Shown here one piece after another: positions 17,708-26,973 of a DNA stretch of 64,000 nt. The position numbers were made by a program, and so were the translations under genes. Numbering within the stretch: position 1 is the first letter of the stretch; each line of letters opens with the position of its first letter. This stretch comes from Roseateles_C aquae (GTDB lineage: Bacteria; Pseudomonadota; Gammaproteobacteria; Burkholderiales; Burkholderiaceae_C), in the NCBI RefSeq assembly GCF_032337115.1, contig NZ_JAVXZY010000004.1:1-64000 (forward strand), read 5' to 3'. Under the pieces are notes generated by a model, which was given only the letters and a program-made list of their open reading frames with translations, did no database searches and was not told where the DNA came from.

Positions 17708-17741
17708 CGAAAAAAAACCCACGGGCCTGGCGACCCGTGGG
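17708..17741 (-). terminator. Rho-independent terminator of fbaA
   Basis: On the minus strand a perfect 10-bp stem (arms 17741-17732 and 17723-17714, AACCCACGGG type) with an 8-nt loop is followed by a run of eight T. It lies 62 bp after the fbaA stop, within the gap before the HemJ-like gene on the same strand. Confidence 0.9.
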
Positions 17742-17802
17742 TTGGAACGCAGTCAATGCGCTTTCTCGTGGAGTAAACCTCTTCAAAAATCCTGTCGGCC
17801 GC

Positions 17803-18867
17803 CTATTGCACGACCTGATTCAGCTCGCCGCGGGCATAGGCGGCGGCGACATCAACCAGGCTGCGCGCCTTGATCTTGCCGGCCTGGCCTTCGCAGCCGA
17901 ATTCCATATAGCGCTGCTTGCAGATCAGCTTGGCGGCTTCGCGGGCCGGCTTCAGCCATTCGCGGGCATCGAACTTGTCCGGGTTCTCGTGCAGGAACTT
18001 GCGCACGGCGCCAGTCATCGCCAGGCGGATATCGGTGTCGATATTGATCTTGCGCACGCCATGCTTGATGGCTTCTTGGATCTCCTCGACCGGCACGCCG
18101 AAGGTCTCCTTCATCTTGCCGCCGTACTGGTTGATGATGGCCAGCAGCTCTTGGGGCACGCTGGACGAGCCGTGCATGACCAGATGGGTGTTGGGGATGC
18201 GGGCGTGGATTTCCTTGACACGGCTGATCGCCAGGATGTCGCCGGTGGGCTTGCGCGAGAACTTGTAGGCGCCGTGGCTGGTGCCGATGGCAATGGCCAA
18301 CGCGTCCAGCTGCGTGGCCTTGACAAAGGTGGCAGCCTCTTCCGGGTCGGTCAGCATCTGGCTGTGGTCCAGCTTGCCGACGGCGCCGATGCCGTCTTCT
18401 TCACCGGCGTCGCCGGTTTCCAGATTGCCCAGACAGCCCAGCTCACCTTCAACGGTGACGCCCACCTTGTGCGCCATCTCGACGACGCGACGGGTCACAT
18501 CGACGTTGTAGTCGAACGAGGACGGCGTCTTGCCGTCATCCATCAGCGAACCGTCCATCATCACCGAGCCAAAGCCCAGGTCGATCGCGCCCTGGCAGAC
18601 CTTGGGGCTGGTGCCATGATCCTGGTGCATGACCAGCGGGATGTGCGGATACATCTCGGCAGCAGCCTGGATCAGGTGCTTGATGAAGGGCTCACCGGCG
18701 TACTTGCGGGCACCAGCGCTGGCCTGCAGGATCACCGGAGCGCCGACCTCATCGGCCGCGGCCATGACGGCCTGCACCTGTTCCAGGTTGTTGACGTTGA
18801 AAGCCGGGATGCCGTAGCCGTGTTCGGCGGCATGGTCCAGCAACTGGCGCATCGAGACGAGAGCCAT
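17803..18867 (-). CDS. fbaA: Class II fructose-bisphosphate aldolase
   Basis: A 354-residue zinc aldolase of the type common in Calvin-cycle and glycolytic operons of proteobacteria. Zinc and phosphate sites are seen in LVMHQDHG, LVMHGSSSVPQE and KINIDTDIRLAMTGA. It cleaves fructose-1,6-bisphosphate reversibly. ATG at 18867 (MALVSMRQLLDHAAEHGYG) is the family start; the long upstream in-frame extension is rejected. It ends in a strong terminator. The related pyk and pgk lie further upstream on the same strand but are separated by other genes. Confidence 0.96.
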   Translation of the reverse strand: MALVSMRQLLDHAAEHGYGIPAFNVNNLEQVQAVMAAADEVGAPVILQASAGARKYAGEPFIKHLIQAAAEMYPHIPLVMHQDHGTSPKVCQGAIDLGFGSVMMDGSLMDDGKTPSSFDYNVDVTRRVVEMAHKVGVTVEGELGCLGNLETGDAGEEDGIGAVGKLDHSQMLTDPEEAATFVKATQLDALAIAIGTSHGAYKFSRKPTGDILAISRVKEIHARIPNTHLVMHGSSSVPQELLAIINQYGGKMKETFGVPVEEIQEAIKHGVRKINIDTDIRLAMTGAVRKFLHENPDKFDAREWLKPAREAAKLICKQRYMEFGCEGQAGKIKARSLVDVAAAYARGELNQVVQ

Positions 18868-19207
18868 GAGAGTGATCTCCGAGGAAGTGAAAAATCCTGC
18901 TGACGCACACCGGCTGCGAGCCCTCGTCGGGACAAGCCGCCCCCAGCCCATGCTAGCGATGTAACCGCGCCGTAACTCAACAGATTCTAGCGGCGTGACG
19001 CGTCGCCGCGATGTCGTCCACACTTGCCGAATCGGCATAACCCCACGAACGAGGGCAGGCACGGCGTGGTCGGCACCGACCATTCGCCCCATGGGCAAGC
19101 TCGCTTGCACCCCTCGCGCGGCCCAATTAGGCTGTGGTTTATCCTGCAGCTGTGCGTTTTTGCCGTTTTTGGCGCGGGCCATACTGACGGTCCACCCGGG
19201 AGAACCC
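18868..19207. other. Divergent intergenic region between fbaA and the ATPase/STAS-like regulator
   Basis: Contains both promoters and no convincing gene. On the minus strand a TAGAAT -10-like hexamer (18989-18984) would give fbaA a leader of about 115 nt, but I see no matching -35. On the plus strand GGGAG at 19198-19202 is the ribosome-binding site for the gene at 19208. Confidence 0.4.
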
Positions 19208-20227
19208 ATGACCCGTCTTGCCATCGATCACCTGACGCTGTGGATCTCTGCCGCTGCTCGTGAACATTCCCTGGACCTGCCCGCCCATGTCGAGGAACGC
19301 ACCGGCGCCAGCCACCGCTCGGTGCTGGCCGCCCTGCGCCGCCTGGTCGACGCGCAATGGCTGACGCGCAGCGGCAGCAGCCGCCGGCCCGTCTACGGCC
19401 CCGGGCTGCTGCGCCAGGTGGTGCGCTCCTACACGCTTTATGGGCTGCAGGAAGACCTGCCCTGGCAGCGAGACTTCGCGCCCAACTTCGAGCTGCCCAA
19501 GCATGTGGCCCGCATGGTCCAGCATGGCTTTACCGAGCTGGTCAACAACGCCGCCGATCACAGCGGCGGCAGCAGCGTCACCGTCTCGCTGCGCCAGACG
19601 CCCAGCCATGTGCAATTGCTGGTGTCTGACGATGGCTGCGGCGTCTTCAACAAGATCTGCGAGGCCTTCGACATTGCCGACGCCCAGCACGCCATGCTGG
19701 AACTCTCCAAGGGACGGCTGACCAGCCAGCCCGAGATGCACACCGGCCGCGGTCTGTTCTTCAGCTCGCAACTGGCCGACGTGTTCGACATCCATGCCAA
19801 TGGCACGGCCTTCCAGCGCCGCGCCTGGGAGTCGACCGGCTGGCAGCGCGGCCGGCCGATGCCACGCCAGGGCAGCTCGATCTATATGTCGATCGCGTTG
19901 GACACCACGCGCACGCTGGATCAGGTGATGGAAGCCTGGAGCATTGACGGCAGCGGCATCGAATTCGACCAGACCACCATCAATCTGCGCCTGTTGGCCG
20001 GCCCCGGCCAGCCGCTGGATTCACGCGCCCAGGCACGCCGGGTCGCCGCCCGCCTGCCCACCTTCAAGCGCGCCGAGGTGAGCTTTGCCGGCGTCGAAGA
20101 TGTCGGCCACGGCTTTGCCGACGAGCTGTTTCGCGTCTTTGCCCGCGCCCATCCCGAGGTCGAGCTGGTGCCCACGCACACCACACCGCGGATCGCCGCG
20201 CTGATCAAGAGCGCGCAGAACGGCTGA
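19208..20227 (+). CDS. HTH-HATPase-STAS-like (DUF4325) regulatory protein
   Basis: A 339-residue cytoplasmic protein with three parts. Residues 1-75 look like a winged-helix (SHRSVLAALRRLVDAQWLTR). Residues 95-190 are a histidine-kinase-type ATPase without a dimerisation/His domain (FTELVNNAADHSGG, VSDDGCGVFNKI, HTGRGLFFSSQL). Residues 245-335 match the STAS-like DUF4325 (RRVAARLPTFKRAEVSFAGV, ADELFRVFARAHPEVEL). Anti-sigma kinases of the RsbW type use a similar ATPase fold, so a partner-switching role is possible. Its target is unknown. It lies in reverse between fbaA and pyk. Confidence 0.8.
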   Translation: MTRLAIDHLTLWISAAAREHSLDLPAHVEERTGASHRSVLAALRRLVDAQWLTRSGSSRRPVYGPGLLRQVVRSYTLYGLQEDLPWQRDFAPNFELPKHVARMVQHGFTELVNNAADHSGGSSVTVSLRQTPSHVQLLVSDDGCGVFNKICEAFDIADAQHAMLELSKGRLTSQPEMHTGRGLFFSSQLADVFDIHANGTAFQRRAWESTGWQRGRPMPRQGSSIYMSIALDTTRTLDQVMEAWSIDGSGIEFDQTTINLRLLAGPGQPLDSRAQARRVAARLPTFKRAEVSFAGVEDVGHGFADELFRVFARAHPEVELVPTHTTPRIAALIKSAQNG

Positions 20228-20260
20228 GCCCACCGGGCGCCGCGGTGAGCGCCCCTGGCT

Positions 20261-21691
20261 TCAGTCGACGCGGCAGACCTTCAGCATATTGGTGCCACCA
20301 GGGTAGCCCATCGGCTCGCCGCAGGTGATGGCATAGGTGTCGCCGGGCATCAGCACGCCCTTCTCGACCAGAATCTTCTCAGCCGCCTTCAGCGCCGTGT
20401 CACGATCGTCGAGCTTGGGCATCAAGAGCGGCGTGACGTTGCGATACAGCGCCATCTTGCGCTGCGACTGCGGCGTCGTGGTCAGCGCAAAGATCGGCAC
20501 CTGGATGCGGTGGCGACTCATCCACAGAGCGGTCGAGCCCGATTCGGTCAGCGCCAGAATGGCCTTGCAACCCAGGTGGTAGGCGGTGAACAGCGCGCCC
20601 ATGGCAATCGACTGGTCGATCCGCGCGAACTGGCGGCCGGCGAAATCGGTGTCGAGCGTGACGAACTCGGCGCGCTCGGCTTCCAGCGCGATGGCGGCCA
20701 TCTGTTCGATGGTCTCGACCGGGTATTTGCCGGCGGCAGTTTCGGCGCTGAGCATCACGGCGTCGGTGCCGTCGAGCACGGCATTGGCCACGTCGGACAC
20801 CTCGGCACGCGTCGGCACCGGGTTGACGATCATCGACTCCATCATCTGGGTCGCGGTGATCGCCACCTTGTCCAGCTCGCGGGCCAGCTTGATCATGCGT
20901 TTCTGCAGCGCCGGCACCGCCGCATTGCCGACTTCCACGGCCAGATCGCCGCGGGCGACCATGATGCCGTCGCTGGCCTTCAGGATCGCTTCCAGGTGCG
21001 GGATCGCCTCATAGCGCTCGATCTTGGCGATCATGCCGGGCTTGTGCCGCCACGGTTCGCCGGCCACATTGGCCAGCTGGCGGGCCATTTCCATGTCGGT
21101 GGCGTTCTTGGGGAAGCTCACCGCCAGGTATTCGCACTGGAAGGACATCGCCGTCTTGATGTCTTCCATGTCCTTGGCGGTCAACGCCGGCGCGGTCAGC
21201 CCGCCGCCCTGCTTGTTGATGCCCTTGTTATTGGACAGCTCGCCGCCCACCTTGACGATGGTGTGAACCTGCGAGCCGCGCACCGCCTCGACGGTCAGCA
21301 CCAAGAGGCCGTCATTGAGCAGCAGCGTGTCGCCCGGTTTCACATCGCGCGGCAGCTCCTTGTAATCGAGGCTCGCGACTTCCTCGTTGCCGAGCTCGGT
21401 GCGGTCGGCATCAAGAATGAACTTGTTGCCATTGATCAGCTCGATCTTGCCGTTCTCGAACTTGCCGACGCGGATCTTCGGGCCTTGCAGGTCGGCCATG
21501 ATGGCAACCTGCTTGCCGGCCGCGCTGGCCACCTCACGCACCAGGCGTGCCCGGTCGATATGGTCCTGCGCCTTGCCGTGGGAGAAGTTGAGCCGCACGA
21601 CATCGACGCCGGCGCGAATCATGCGCTCAAGCACCTCCGGCGAGGACGATGCGGGACCCAGGGTGGCGACGATCTTGGTGGCTCGGGACAT
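20261..21691 (-). CDS. pyk: Pyruvate kinase
   Basis: A 476-residue glycolytic enzyme forming pyruvate and ATP from PEP and ADP. Conserved parts include VVRLNFSHG, ADLQGPKIRVG, MIAKIERYEAI, the Mg-binding MVARGDLAVEVG and TATQMMESM. Its length fits a bacterial pyruvate kinase with the C-terminal allosteric domain. It is preceded by maeB on the same strand across 129 bp that contain a CATAAT hexamer (21731-21726, minus strand), a possible -10 for its own promoter. Confidence 0.97.
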   Translation of the reverse strand: MSRATKIVATLGPASSSPEVLERMIRAGVDVVRLNFSHGKAQDHIDRARLVREVASAAGKQVAIMADLQGPKIRVGKFENGKIELINGNKFILDADRTELGNEEVASLDYKELPRDVKPGDTLLLNDGLLVLTVEAVRGSQVHTIVKVGGELSNNKGINKQGGGLTAPALTAKDMEDIKTAMSFQCEYLAVSFPKNATDMEMARQLANVAGEPWRHKPGMIAKIERYEAIPHLEAILKASDGIMVARGDLAVEVGNAAVPALQKRMIKLARELDKVAITATQMMESMIVNPVPTRAEVSDVANAVLDGTDAVMLSAETAAGKYPVETIEQMAAIALEAERAEFVTLDTDFAGRQFARIDQSIAMGALFTAYHLGCKAILALTESGSTALWMSRHRIQVPIFALTTTPQSQRKMALYRNVTPLLMPKLDDRDTALKAAEKILVEKGVLMPGDTYAITCGEPMGYPGGTNMLKVCRVD

Positions 21692-21791
21692 AGGCAGCTC
21701 GCTGAAATCCAGTTACAGGCAGACGATTATGAGCCTCATTTAGAGGCGCGCACCGGTTTCAGCGAGTTACCAAACTGCGCTGCGCGCTGTC

Positions 21792-21808
21792 GGGCTGCCA
21801 CGCAGCCC
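21792..21808 (-). other. Hairpin downstream of maeB
   Basis: A perfect 7-bp stem (GGGCTGC/GCAGCCC) with a 3-nt loop lies 13 bp after the maeB stop. It lacks a T-run, so it may be a weak terminator or an mRNA 3'-end stabiliser. Confidence 0.4.
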
Positions 21809-21820
21809 AACAAGCATCGC

Positions 21821-24133
21821 TCAGCCCTTGGCCGCCAGCACATCGGCCACCGCCAGCGCGGTCATGTTGACGATGCGGCGCACCGTCGCCGACGGAGTCA
21901 GGATGTGCACCGGCGCCGCCGCGCCGAGCAGGATGGGGCCGACGGTGACACCCTGGCCGGCGGTGATCTTCAGCACATTGAAGAGGATGTTGGCGGCGTC
22001 CAGCGTCGGCAGCACCAGCAGATTGGCCGCGCCCTTCAGCGTGCTGCCGGGCAGGAAGCTCTCGCGCACCGATTCGCTCAGCGCCGCGTCGCCGTGCATC
22101 TCGCCATCGCATTCCACATCCGGCGCATGCTGGGTGAACAGCTCGCGGGCGCGGCGCATCTTGACGGCCGACGGCCGCTTGCTGGAGCCGAACATCGAGT
22201 GCGACAAGAAGGCCACCTTGGGCGGCAGGCCGAAGCGGCGCACCTCGTCCGCCGCCATCGCGGCAATCTCGGCCAGCTGCTCGGCATCGGGTGCGTCGTT
22301 GACGAAGGTGTCGGTGATGAACAGCGTGTGCTGCTCCAGCATCAGCGCGTTCATCGTCGCGAACTCGCGCGCGCCGGGCTTCAGGCCGATCAGGTCGGAC
22401 ACATGCTCCAGATGCGAATCGAAGCGGCCGACCATGCCGCAGATCATCGCGTCGGCATCGCCGAGCTTGATGGCCAGCGCGCCGATGGTGGTGGCCGAGC
22501 GGCGCACCGCCGCCTTGGCCATTTCCGGCGTCACGCCGCGGCGGCCCATCACCTGGTGGTAGGCCTCCCAGTACTGGCGGAAGCGGCTGTCGTTATCCGG
22601 GTCGATGATCTGCACATCCTCGCCGATGCGCAGGCGCAGGCCGGCACGCTTGATGCGCATCTCGATCACCTCGGGGCGGCCGATCAGCGTCGGGTGGCAG
22701 ATGCCTTCATCAAGCGCGACCTGCACCGCACGCAGCACGCGCTCGTCCTCACCCTCGGCGTAGATCACGCGCGCCGGGTTGGCCTTGGCGGCCGAGAACA
22801 CCGGGCGCATAAACATGCCGGTCTGGTAGACGAAGCGCTCCAGCGACTGCCGGTAGGCGGCCAGATCCTTGATCGGCCGCTCGGCCACGCCGGACTCCTC
22901 GGCCGCACGCGCCACCGCTGGCGCGATGCGCAGGATCAGCCGCGCGTCAAAGGGCTTAGGGATCAGGTAGTCCGGGCCGAAGGCCAACTCCTGGCCGGCG
23001 TAGGCGGCGGCCACCTCGTCGCTGGTCTCTGCCTTGGCCAGCGCGGCGATCTCGCGCACACAGGCCAGCTTCATCGCCTCGGTGATCTTGGTCGCGCCGC
23101 AATCGAGCGCGCCGCGGAAGATGTAGGGGAAACAGAGGACGTTGTTGACCTGGTTCGGGTAGTCCGAACGGCCGGTGGCGATGATGCAGTCCGGCCGCAC
23201 TTCCTTGGCCAGCTCCGGGCGGATCTCGGGCTCGGGATTGGCCAGCGCCAGGATGATGGGGCTGGCCGCCATGGTCTTGACCATCTCAGCGCTGAGCACG
23301 CCGGCGGCCGAGCAGCCGAGGAAGACATCGGCGCCATCGACCACATCGGCCAGCGTGCGCGCGGCCGTCACCTGGCAGTAGCGCTGCTTGCTCTCGTCGA
23401 GCTTGCCCGCCTGCGCATCGGCGCGCTCGCTCTGGATCACGCCCTTGGAGTCGCAGACGAACACGTTCTCGCGCTTGACGCCCAGGCCCACCATCACGTC
23501 CAGGCAGGCAATCGCGGCGGCGCCGGCGCCGGAGACGGCCACCTTGACGCTGGCAATGTCCTTGCCGACCAGTTCCAAACCGTTCAAGAGCGCGGCACTG
23601 GAGATGATGGCCGTGCCATGCTGGTCGTCGTGGAAGACGGGGATGTTCATCCGCTCGCGCAGCTTCTTCTCGATGTAGAAGCACTCGGGCGCCTTGATGT
23701 CTTCCAGATTGACGCCGCCCAGCGTCGGCTCCATCGCCGCGATGATGTCGACCAGCTTGTCCGGGTCGCGCTCGGCCAGCTCGATGTCGAACACATCAAT
23801 GCCGGCGAACTTCTTGAACAGGCAGCCCTTGCCCTCCATCACCGGCTTGCCGGCCAGCGGGCCGATGTCGCCCAGGCCCAGCACCGCCGTGCCGTTGGTG
23901 ATCACGCCGACCAGATTGGCACGCGAGGTGTAGTCGGCCGCCAGCGCCGGGTCTTCCTCGATCGCCAGGCAGGCATAGGCGACGCCGGGCGAATAGGCCA
24001 GCGACAGATCGCGTTGATTGGACAGCGCCTTGGTCGGCGTGACGGCGATCTTGCCGCGTGTCGGGCTGCGGTGGTATTCCAGCGCCGCATCACGCAAGGC
24101 GGCTTCCGCCGGCGACAAAGGCTTGTTGGCCAT
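21821..24133 (-). CDS. maeB: NADP-dependent malic enzyme (malic domain fused to phosphotransacetylase-like domain)
   Basis: A 770-residue MaeB-type enzyme converting malate to pyruvate and CO2 with NADP. Residues about 15-430 are the malic enzyme part (LAYSPGVAYACLAI, GDIGPLAGKPVMEGKG, VKVAVSGAGAAAIACLD). Residues 440-770 are a phosphotransacetylase-like domain that is regulatory, not catalytic, in known homologues. It sits between pgk and pyk on the same strand, linking malate entry to the PEP/pyruvate node. Confidence 0.96.
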   Translation of the reverse strand: MANKPLSPAEAALRDAALEYHRSPTRGKIAVTPTKALSNQRDLSLAYSPGVAYACLAIEEDPALAADYTSRANLVGVITNGTAVLGLGDIGPLAGKPVMEGKGCLFKKFAGIDVFDIELAERDPDKLVDIIAAMEPTLGGVNLEDIKAPECFYIEKKLRERMNIPVFHDDQHGTAIISSAALLNGLELVGKDIASVKVAVSGAGAAAIACLDVMVGLGVKRENVFVCDSKGVIQSERADAQAGKLDESKQRYCQVTAARTLADVVDGADVFLGCSAAGVLSAEMVKTMAASPIILALANPEPEIRPELAKEVRPDCIIATGRSDYPNQVNNVLCFPYIFRGALDCGATKITEAMKLACVREIAALAKAETSDEVAAAYAGQELAFGPDYLIPKPFDARLILRIAPAVARAAEESGVAERPIKDLAAYRQSLERFVYQTGMFMRPVFSAAKANPARVIYAEGEDERVLRAVQVALDEGICHPTLIGRPEVIEMRIKRAGLRLRIGEDVQIIDPDNDSRFRQYWEAYHQVMGRRGVTPEMAKAAVRRSATTIGALAIKLGDADAMICGMVGRFDSHLEHVSDLIGLKPGAREFATMNALMLEQHTLFITDTFVNDAPDAEQLAEIAAMAADEVRRFGLPPKVAFLSHSMFGSSKRPSAVKMRRARELFTQHAPDVECDGEMHGDAALSESVRESFLPGSTLKGAANLLVLPTLDAANILFNVLKITAGQGVTVGPILLGAAAPVHILTPSATVRRIVNMTALAVADVLAAKG

Positions 24134-24466
24134 CCAGGTCTCCTGAGTATTCGTTGGGTCGGCCAGCTTAAACCCGGGAACATGACGGTTTCATCACCGC
24201 CCGATGCCGACTGCTTTGCCCCTCATGCACAAATCGCAAATCGGTAGCCTGCGGCTTTCGCGCTCGGGCAAGCGTGCCTACGTCAAGGCACTCGGAACCG
24301 ACCACAGAGACACAGAGACACAGAGACACGGAGAAATGCAAGCTGCAGCCAGCCTGACTCGACTTCCTCCGTGTCTCCGTGTCTTCGTGTCTCTGTTGTC
24401 TGTTCTCGGGCCAACAGCCCCCGCTACCCCCAAAACCACACACTTCCCCCCCGACCACCGGATCAT
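24134..24466. other. Non-coding gap between pgk and maeB carrying a repeat palindrome
   Basis: No gene is supported here. The central part (24303-24400) is the CAGAGACA repeat palindrome listed separately. The maeB promoter must lie in the left part; I could not pick a clear one. Confidence 0.4.
24303..24400. repeat. Inverted array of CAGAGACA-type short tandem repeats
   Basis: The left arm (24303-24334) is built from tandem CACAGAGA/CAGAGACA units ending in CACGGAGA. The right arm (about 24366-24400) is its imperfect complement (CTCCGTGTCTCCGTGTCTTCGTGTCTCTG in part). The 31-nt spacer is not repetitive. Folded, it gives a long imperfect hairpin of about 30 bp per arm. Similar CAGAGACA arrays are familiar from intergenic DNA of unrelated bacteria, but their function is not known to me. 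Confidence 0.75.
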
Positions 24467-24493
24467 GAAAAAGGCCCGGCAGTGCCGGGCCTT
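24467..24493 (-). terminator. Rho-independent terminator of pgk
   Basis: On the minus strand AAGGCCCGGC and GCCGGGCCTT (24493-24484 and 24480-24471) form a 10-bp stem with a 3-nt loop, followed by a short T-run. It lies 22 bp after the pgk stop. Confidence 0.88.
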
Positions 24494-24515
24494 GCTGCGT
24501 GAGCGGGGAAGCGGA

Positions 24516-25709
24516 TCAGCCGGCCGCGCGCTTGGCCAGGATCTCAAAGGCCGGCAGGGTCTTGCCTTCCAGGATTTCCAAGAAGGCACCGCCGCCGGTG
24601 GAGATGTAGCCCACATCCTTCTCGATGCCGTACTTGGCAATCGCCGCCAGGGTGTCGCCACCACCGGCAATGCTGAAGGCGCTGGAGGCGGCAATCGCGC
24701 GGGCGATGGTCTCGGTGCCATGGGCAAAGGCGTCGAACTCGAACACGCCGACCGGGCCGTTCCAGACGATGGTGCCGGCGGCCTTGAGCTGCTCGGCCAG
24801 CTGAGCGGCGGTCTGCGGGCCAATGTCCAGGATCAGGTCGTCGTCAGCCACCTCGCTGGCCGGCTTGACGGTGGCTTCGGCGTCAGCGGCAAAGCGCTTG
24901 GCCACCACCACATCGACCGGAATCGGCACGGCGGCGCCGCGCGCCTTCATCGCGTCGATCACGGCCTGAGCCTCGGCCACCAGATCCGGCTCGGCCAGCG
25001 ACTTGCCGATCTTCAGGCCAGCCGCCAGCATGAAGGTGTTGGCAATGCCGCCGCCAACGATCAGGCCATCCACCTTTTCCGACAACGCCTTCAGGATGGT
25101 CAGCTTGGTCGACACCTTGGAACCGGCCACGATGGCAAACAAGGGGCGCTTGGGCGCACTCAGTGCCTTGCTGATCGCATCGATCTCCGCGGCCAGCAAC
25201 GGGCCGGCGCAGGCGATCTTGGCGAATTGCGCGATGCCATAGGTCGTGCCCTCGGCGCGGTGCGCGGTGCCAAAAGCGTCGTTGACGTAGATGTCGCAGA
25301 GCGCGGCCATTTTCCTGGCCAGTTCTTCGTTGTTCTTCTTCTCGCCCTTGTTGACGCGGCAGTTTTCGAGCAGCACCAGCTGGCCCGGTGCGACGTCAAC
25401 GCCGTCCACCCAGTTGGCCAGCAGCGGCACATCGCGGCCCATCAGTTCGCCCAGGCGCTTGGCGATCGGCGCCAGCGAGTCCTCGGGCTTGAACTCACCC
25501 TCGGTCGGGCGACCCAGGTGCGAGGTGACCATCACCGCCGCGCCAGCCTTCAGGGCCAGCTCGATCGCGGGAATGGACGCGCGGATGCGGGTGTCTTCGG
25601 TGATATTGCCGGCATCGTCCTGAGGGACGTTCAGATCGGCGCGAATGAAAACTCGTTGGCCGGCGACCTTGCCGGCGGCCACGAGGTCAGAAAAACGCAG
25701 GACGTTCAT
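24516..25709 (-). CDS. pgk: Phosphoglycerate kinase
   Basis: A 397-residue glycolytic enzyme interconverting 1,3-bisphosphoglycerate and 3-phosphoglycerate with ATP. Seen are FIRADLNVPQD, VMVTSHLGRPTEG, AIVAGSKVSTKL, NGPVGVFEFDAF and the C-terminal ISTGGGAFLEILEGKTLP nucleotide loop. It belongs with fbaA, pyk and maeB to a loose central-carbon cluster on one strand, but has its own terminator. Confidence 0.97.
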   Translation of the reverse strand: MNVLRFSDLVAAGKVAGQRVFIRADLNVPQDDAGNITEDTRIRASIPAIELALKAGAAVMVTSHLGRPTEGEFKPEDSLAPIAKRLGELMGRDVPLLANWVDGVDVAPGQLVLLENCRVNKGEKKNNEELARKMAALCDIYVNDAFGTAHRAEGTTYGIAQFAKIACAGPLLAAEIDAISKALSAPKRPLFAIVAGSKVSTKLTILKALSEKVDGLIVGGGIANTFMLAAGLKIGKSLAEPDLVAEAQAVIDAMKARGAAVPIPVDVVVAKRFAADAEATVKPASEVADDDLILDIGPQTAAQLAEQLKAAGTIVWNGPVGVFEFDAFAHGTETIARAIAASSAFSIAGGGDTLAAIAKYGIEKDVGYISTGGGAFLEILEGKTLPAFEILAKRAAG

Positions 25710-25815
25710 GGAGGCTCACAGTTTGGATTGGAATTCGGGGGCTGCCGCGGCAGCGCAAGCCCTCTAGCTTACCAAGCGCCTCGCGGTGACCCGCTTTTAT
25801 CCGGGTACGGCCGCC

Positions 25816-26145
25816 TTACCAGCCCAGGCCGACGCGCAAGACCAGCATCACCGCCGTGCCGCTGACGATGGTGCCCAGGATGCCGCGCTTCCAGAAAAAG
25901 TAGGCGCTGCCGACAGCCACCGCGAAAAGACGCGCATCCTGCCAGCTATGAATCAGCGCCCCCTTGCTCATCACGATCTCGGGCGCGATCACCGCCGCCA
26001 GTGCCGCCAGCGGCGCATAGCGCAGGCCCTGCTTGGCCCAGTCCGGCATCGGCAACTCGCGCCGGGGCAGCAGAAAGAAGCTGCGCGTCAACACGGTGAT
26101 CAACGCCAGGCCCGCAATGCCAAGCACCGTTTCCCAAGTGCTCAT
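25816..26145 (-). CDS. azlD: AzlD-family membrane protein (branched-chain amino acid export)
   Basis: A 109-residue small membrane protein with three to four helices, pairing with AzlC. The start ATG at 26145 overlaps the azlC stop by 4 bp (ATGA), so the two are translationally coupled. AzlCD systems export branched-chain amino acids or related compounds; the substrate here is by family only. The symbol follows the family name. Confidence 0.85.
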   Translation of the reverse strand: MSTWETVLGIAGLALITVLTRSFFLLPRRELPMPDWAKQGLRYAPLAALAAVIAPEIVMSKGALIHSWQDARLFAVAVGSAYFFWKRGILGTIVSGTAVMLVLRVGLGW

Positions 26146-26888
26146 GCCGCCTCCTTGTTGCTGCGGCTGGCGTCCGGCAGGCGGTGATCCATCAACAGTC
26201 CCACAGCCACTGCCGCCGCGATCGCCACGACGATGTTCAGGCGCAGCGGCAGCGCATAGGCGGCCACGGCGGCGCAGGCGGCCACACCGGCCGAAATCCA
26301 GCTCTTGCGGTCGGACAGCAGCGAATAGGTCAGCCCCAGCAGCGCGAGCACGCCGGCAAAACCCAGCCCCCATTCGGTCGGCACGCGGTCGGCCAGAAAG
26401 ATGCCAGCCACCGAAGGAATCTGCCAGGCCGCCCAGTTCAGACAGACCCCGCCCCAGTAATAGGGCAGCTGCTGTTCGCGCTCCTGCTCAGGCGCAGGAA
26501 AGCGGCGCATGAAGGCAACGTAGTTCAGGTCGGCGGCAAAGTAGCCAAAACGCAGCCGCTGCCACAGGGGCAGGTGGCCGATATAGAGCCGCCATTGCGC
26601 GCTGAAGATGACGAAACGGAGGTTGACGCAAAAGGCCGTGGCCCACAGCACCCACAGCGGGGCGCCGCTGGCAATCAGTGGCAACGCGGCCAGCTGCGAG
26701 CTGCCGGCAAAGACGATCAGGCTCATCAGCAGCGCCAGCCCCGCCGACAAGCCGCTCTTGACCATGGCCACGCCGGTGACCAGGCCCCAGGCTGAGATGC
26801 CCAGCGTGATGCCCAGCATTTCGCGGGCGCCACGGCGGAATTCAGGATGACGCCAGCGCGCCAGCACAAAGGACTGCATGGCCGGCAT
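26142..26888 (-). CDS. azlC: AzlC-family permease
   Basis: A 248-residue membrane permease with the AzlC pattern GMLGITLGISAWGLVTGVAMV-like N-terminus (in part: LGITLGISAWGLVTG) and SLIVFAGSSQLAAL. It forms a two-subunit exporter with the overlapping azlD. Starts at 26894 (GTG), 26888 and 26879 are all possible; none has a strong ribosome-binding site. No Lrp-type regulator is adjacent. Confidence 0.87.
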   Translation of the reverse strand: MPAMQSFVLARWRHPEFRRGAREMLGITLGISAWGLVTGVAMVKSGLSAGLALLMSLIVFAGSSQLAALPLIASGAPLWVLWATAFCVNLRFVIFSAQWRLYIGHLPLWQRLRFGYFAADLNYVAFMRRFPAPEQEREQQLPYYWGGVCLNWAAWQIPSVAGIFLADRVPTEWGLGFAGVLALLGLTYSLLSDRKSWISAGVAACAAVAAYALPLRLNIVVAIAAAVAVGLLMDHRLPDASRSNKEAA

Positions 26889-26973
26889 TGTCACCGCAGC
26901 GCTGGCGCCGCGCTGACGCGGCCCGGGCGGCGTGCGGCCTGCGCGCAGCCGGCCGCTTCATGTACCCAATGGC

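Noticed and set aside
20510..24247. 1245-residue open frame opposite pyk and maeB
   Set aside because: Very long, but it is the antisense of two clear enzymes and is Gly/His/Arg/Gln-rich with no domain. Its length is due to codon bias.
24303..24400. CRISPR-like array
   Set aside because: Repeat units are only 8 bp, directly joined without spacers, and form an inverted pair; no cas genes.
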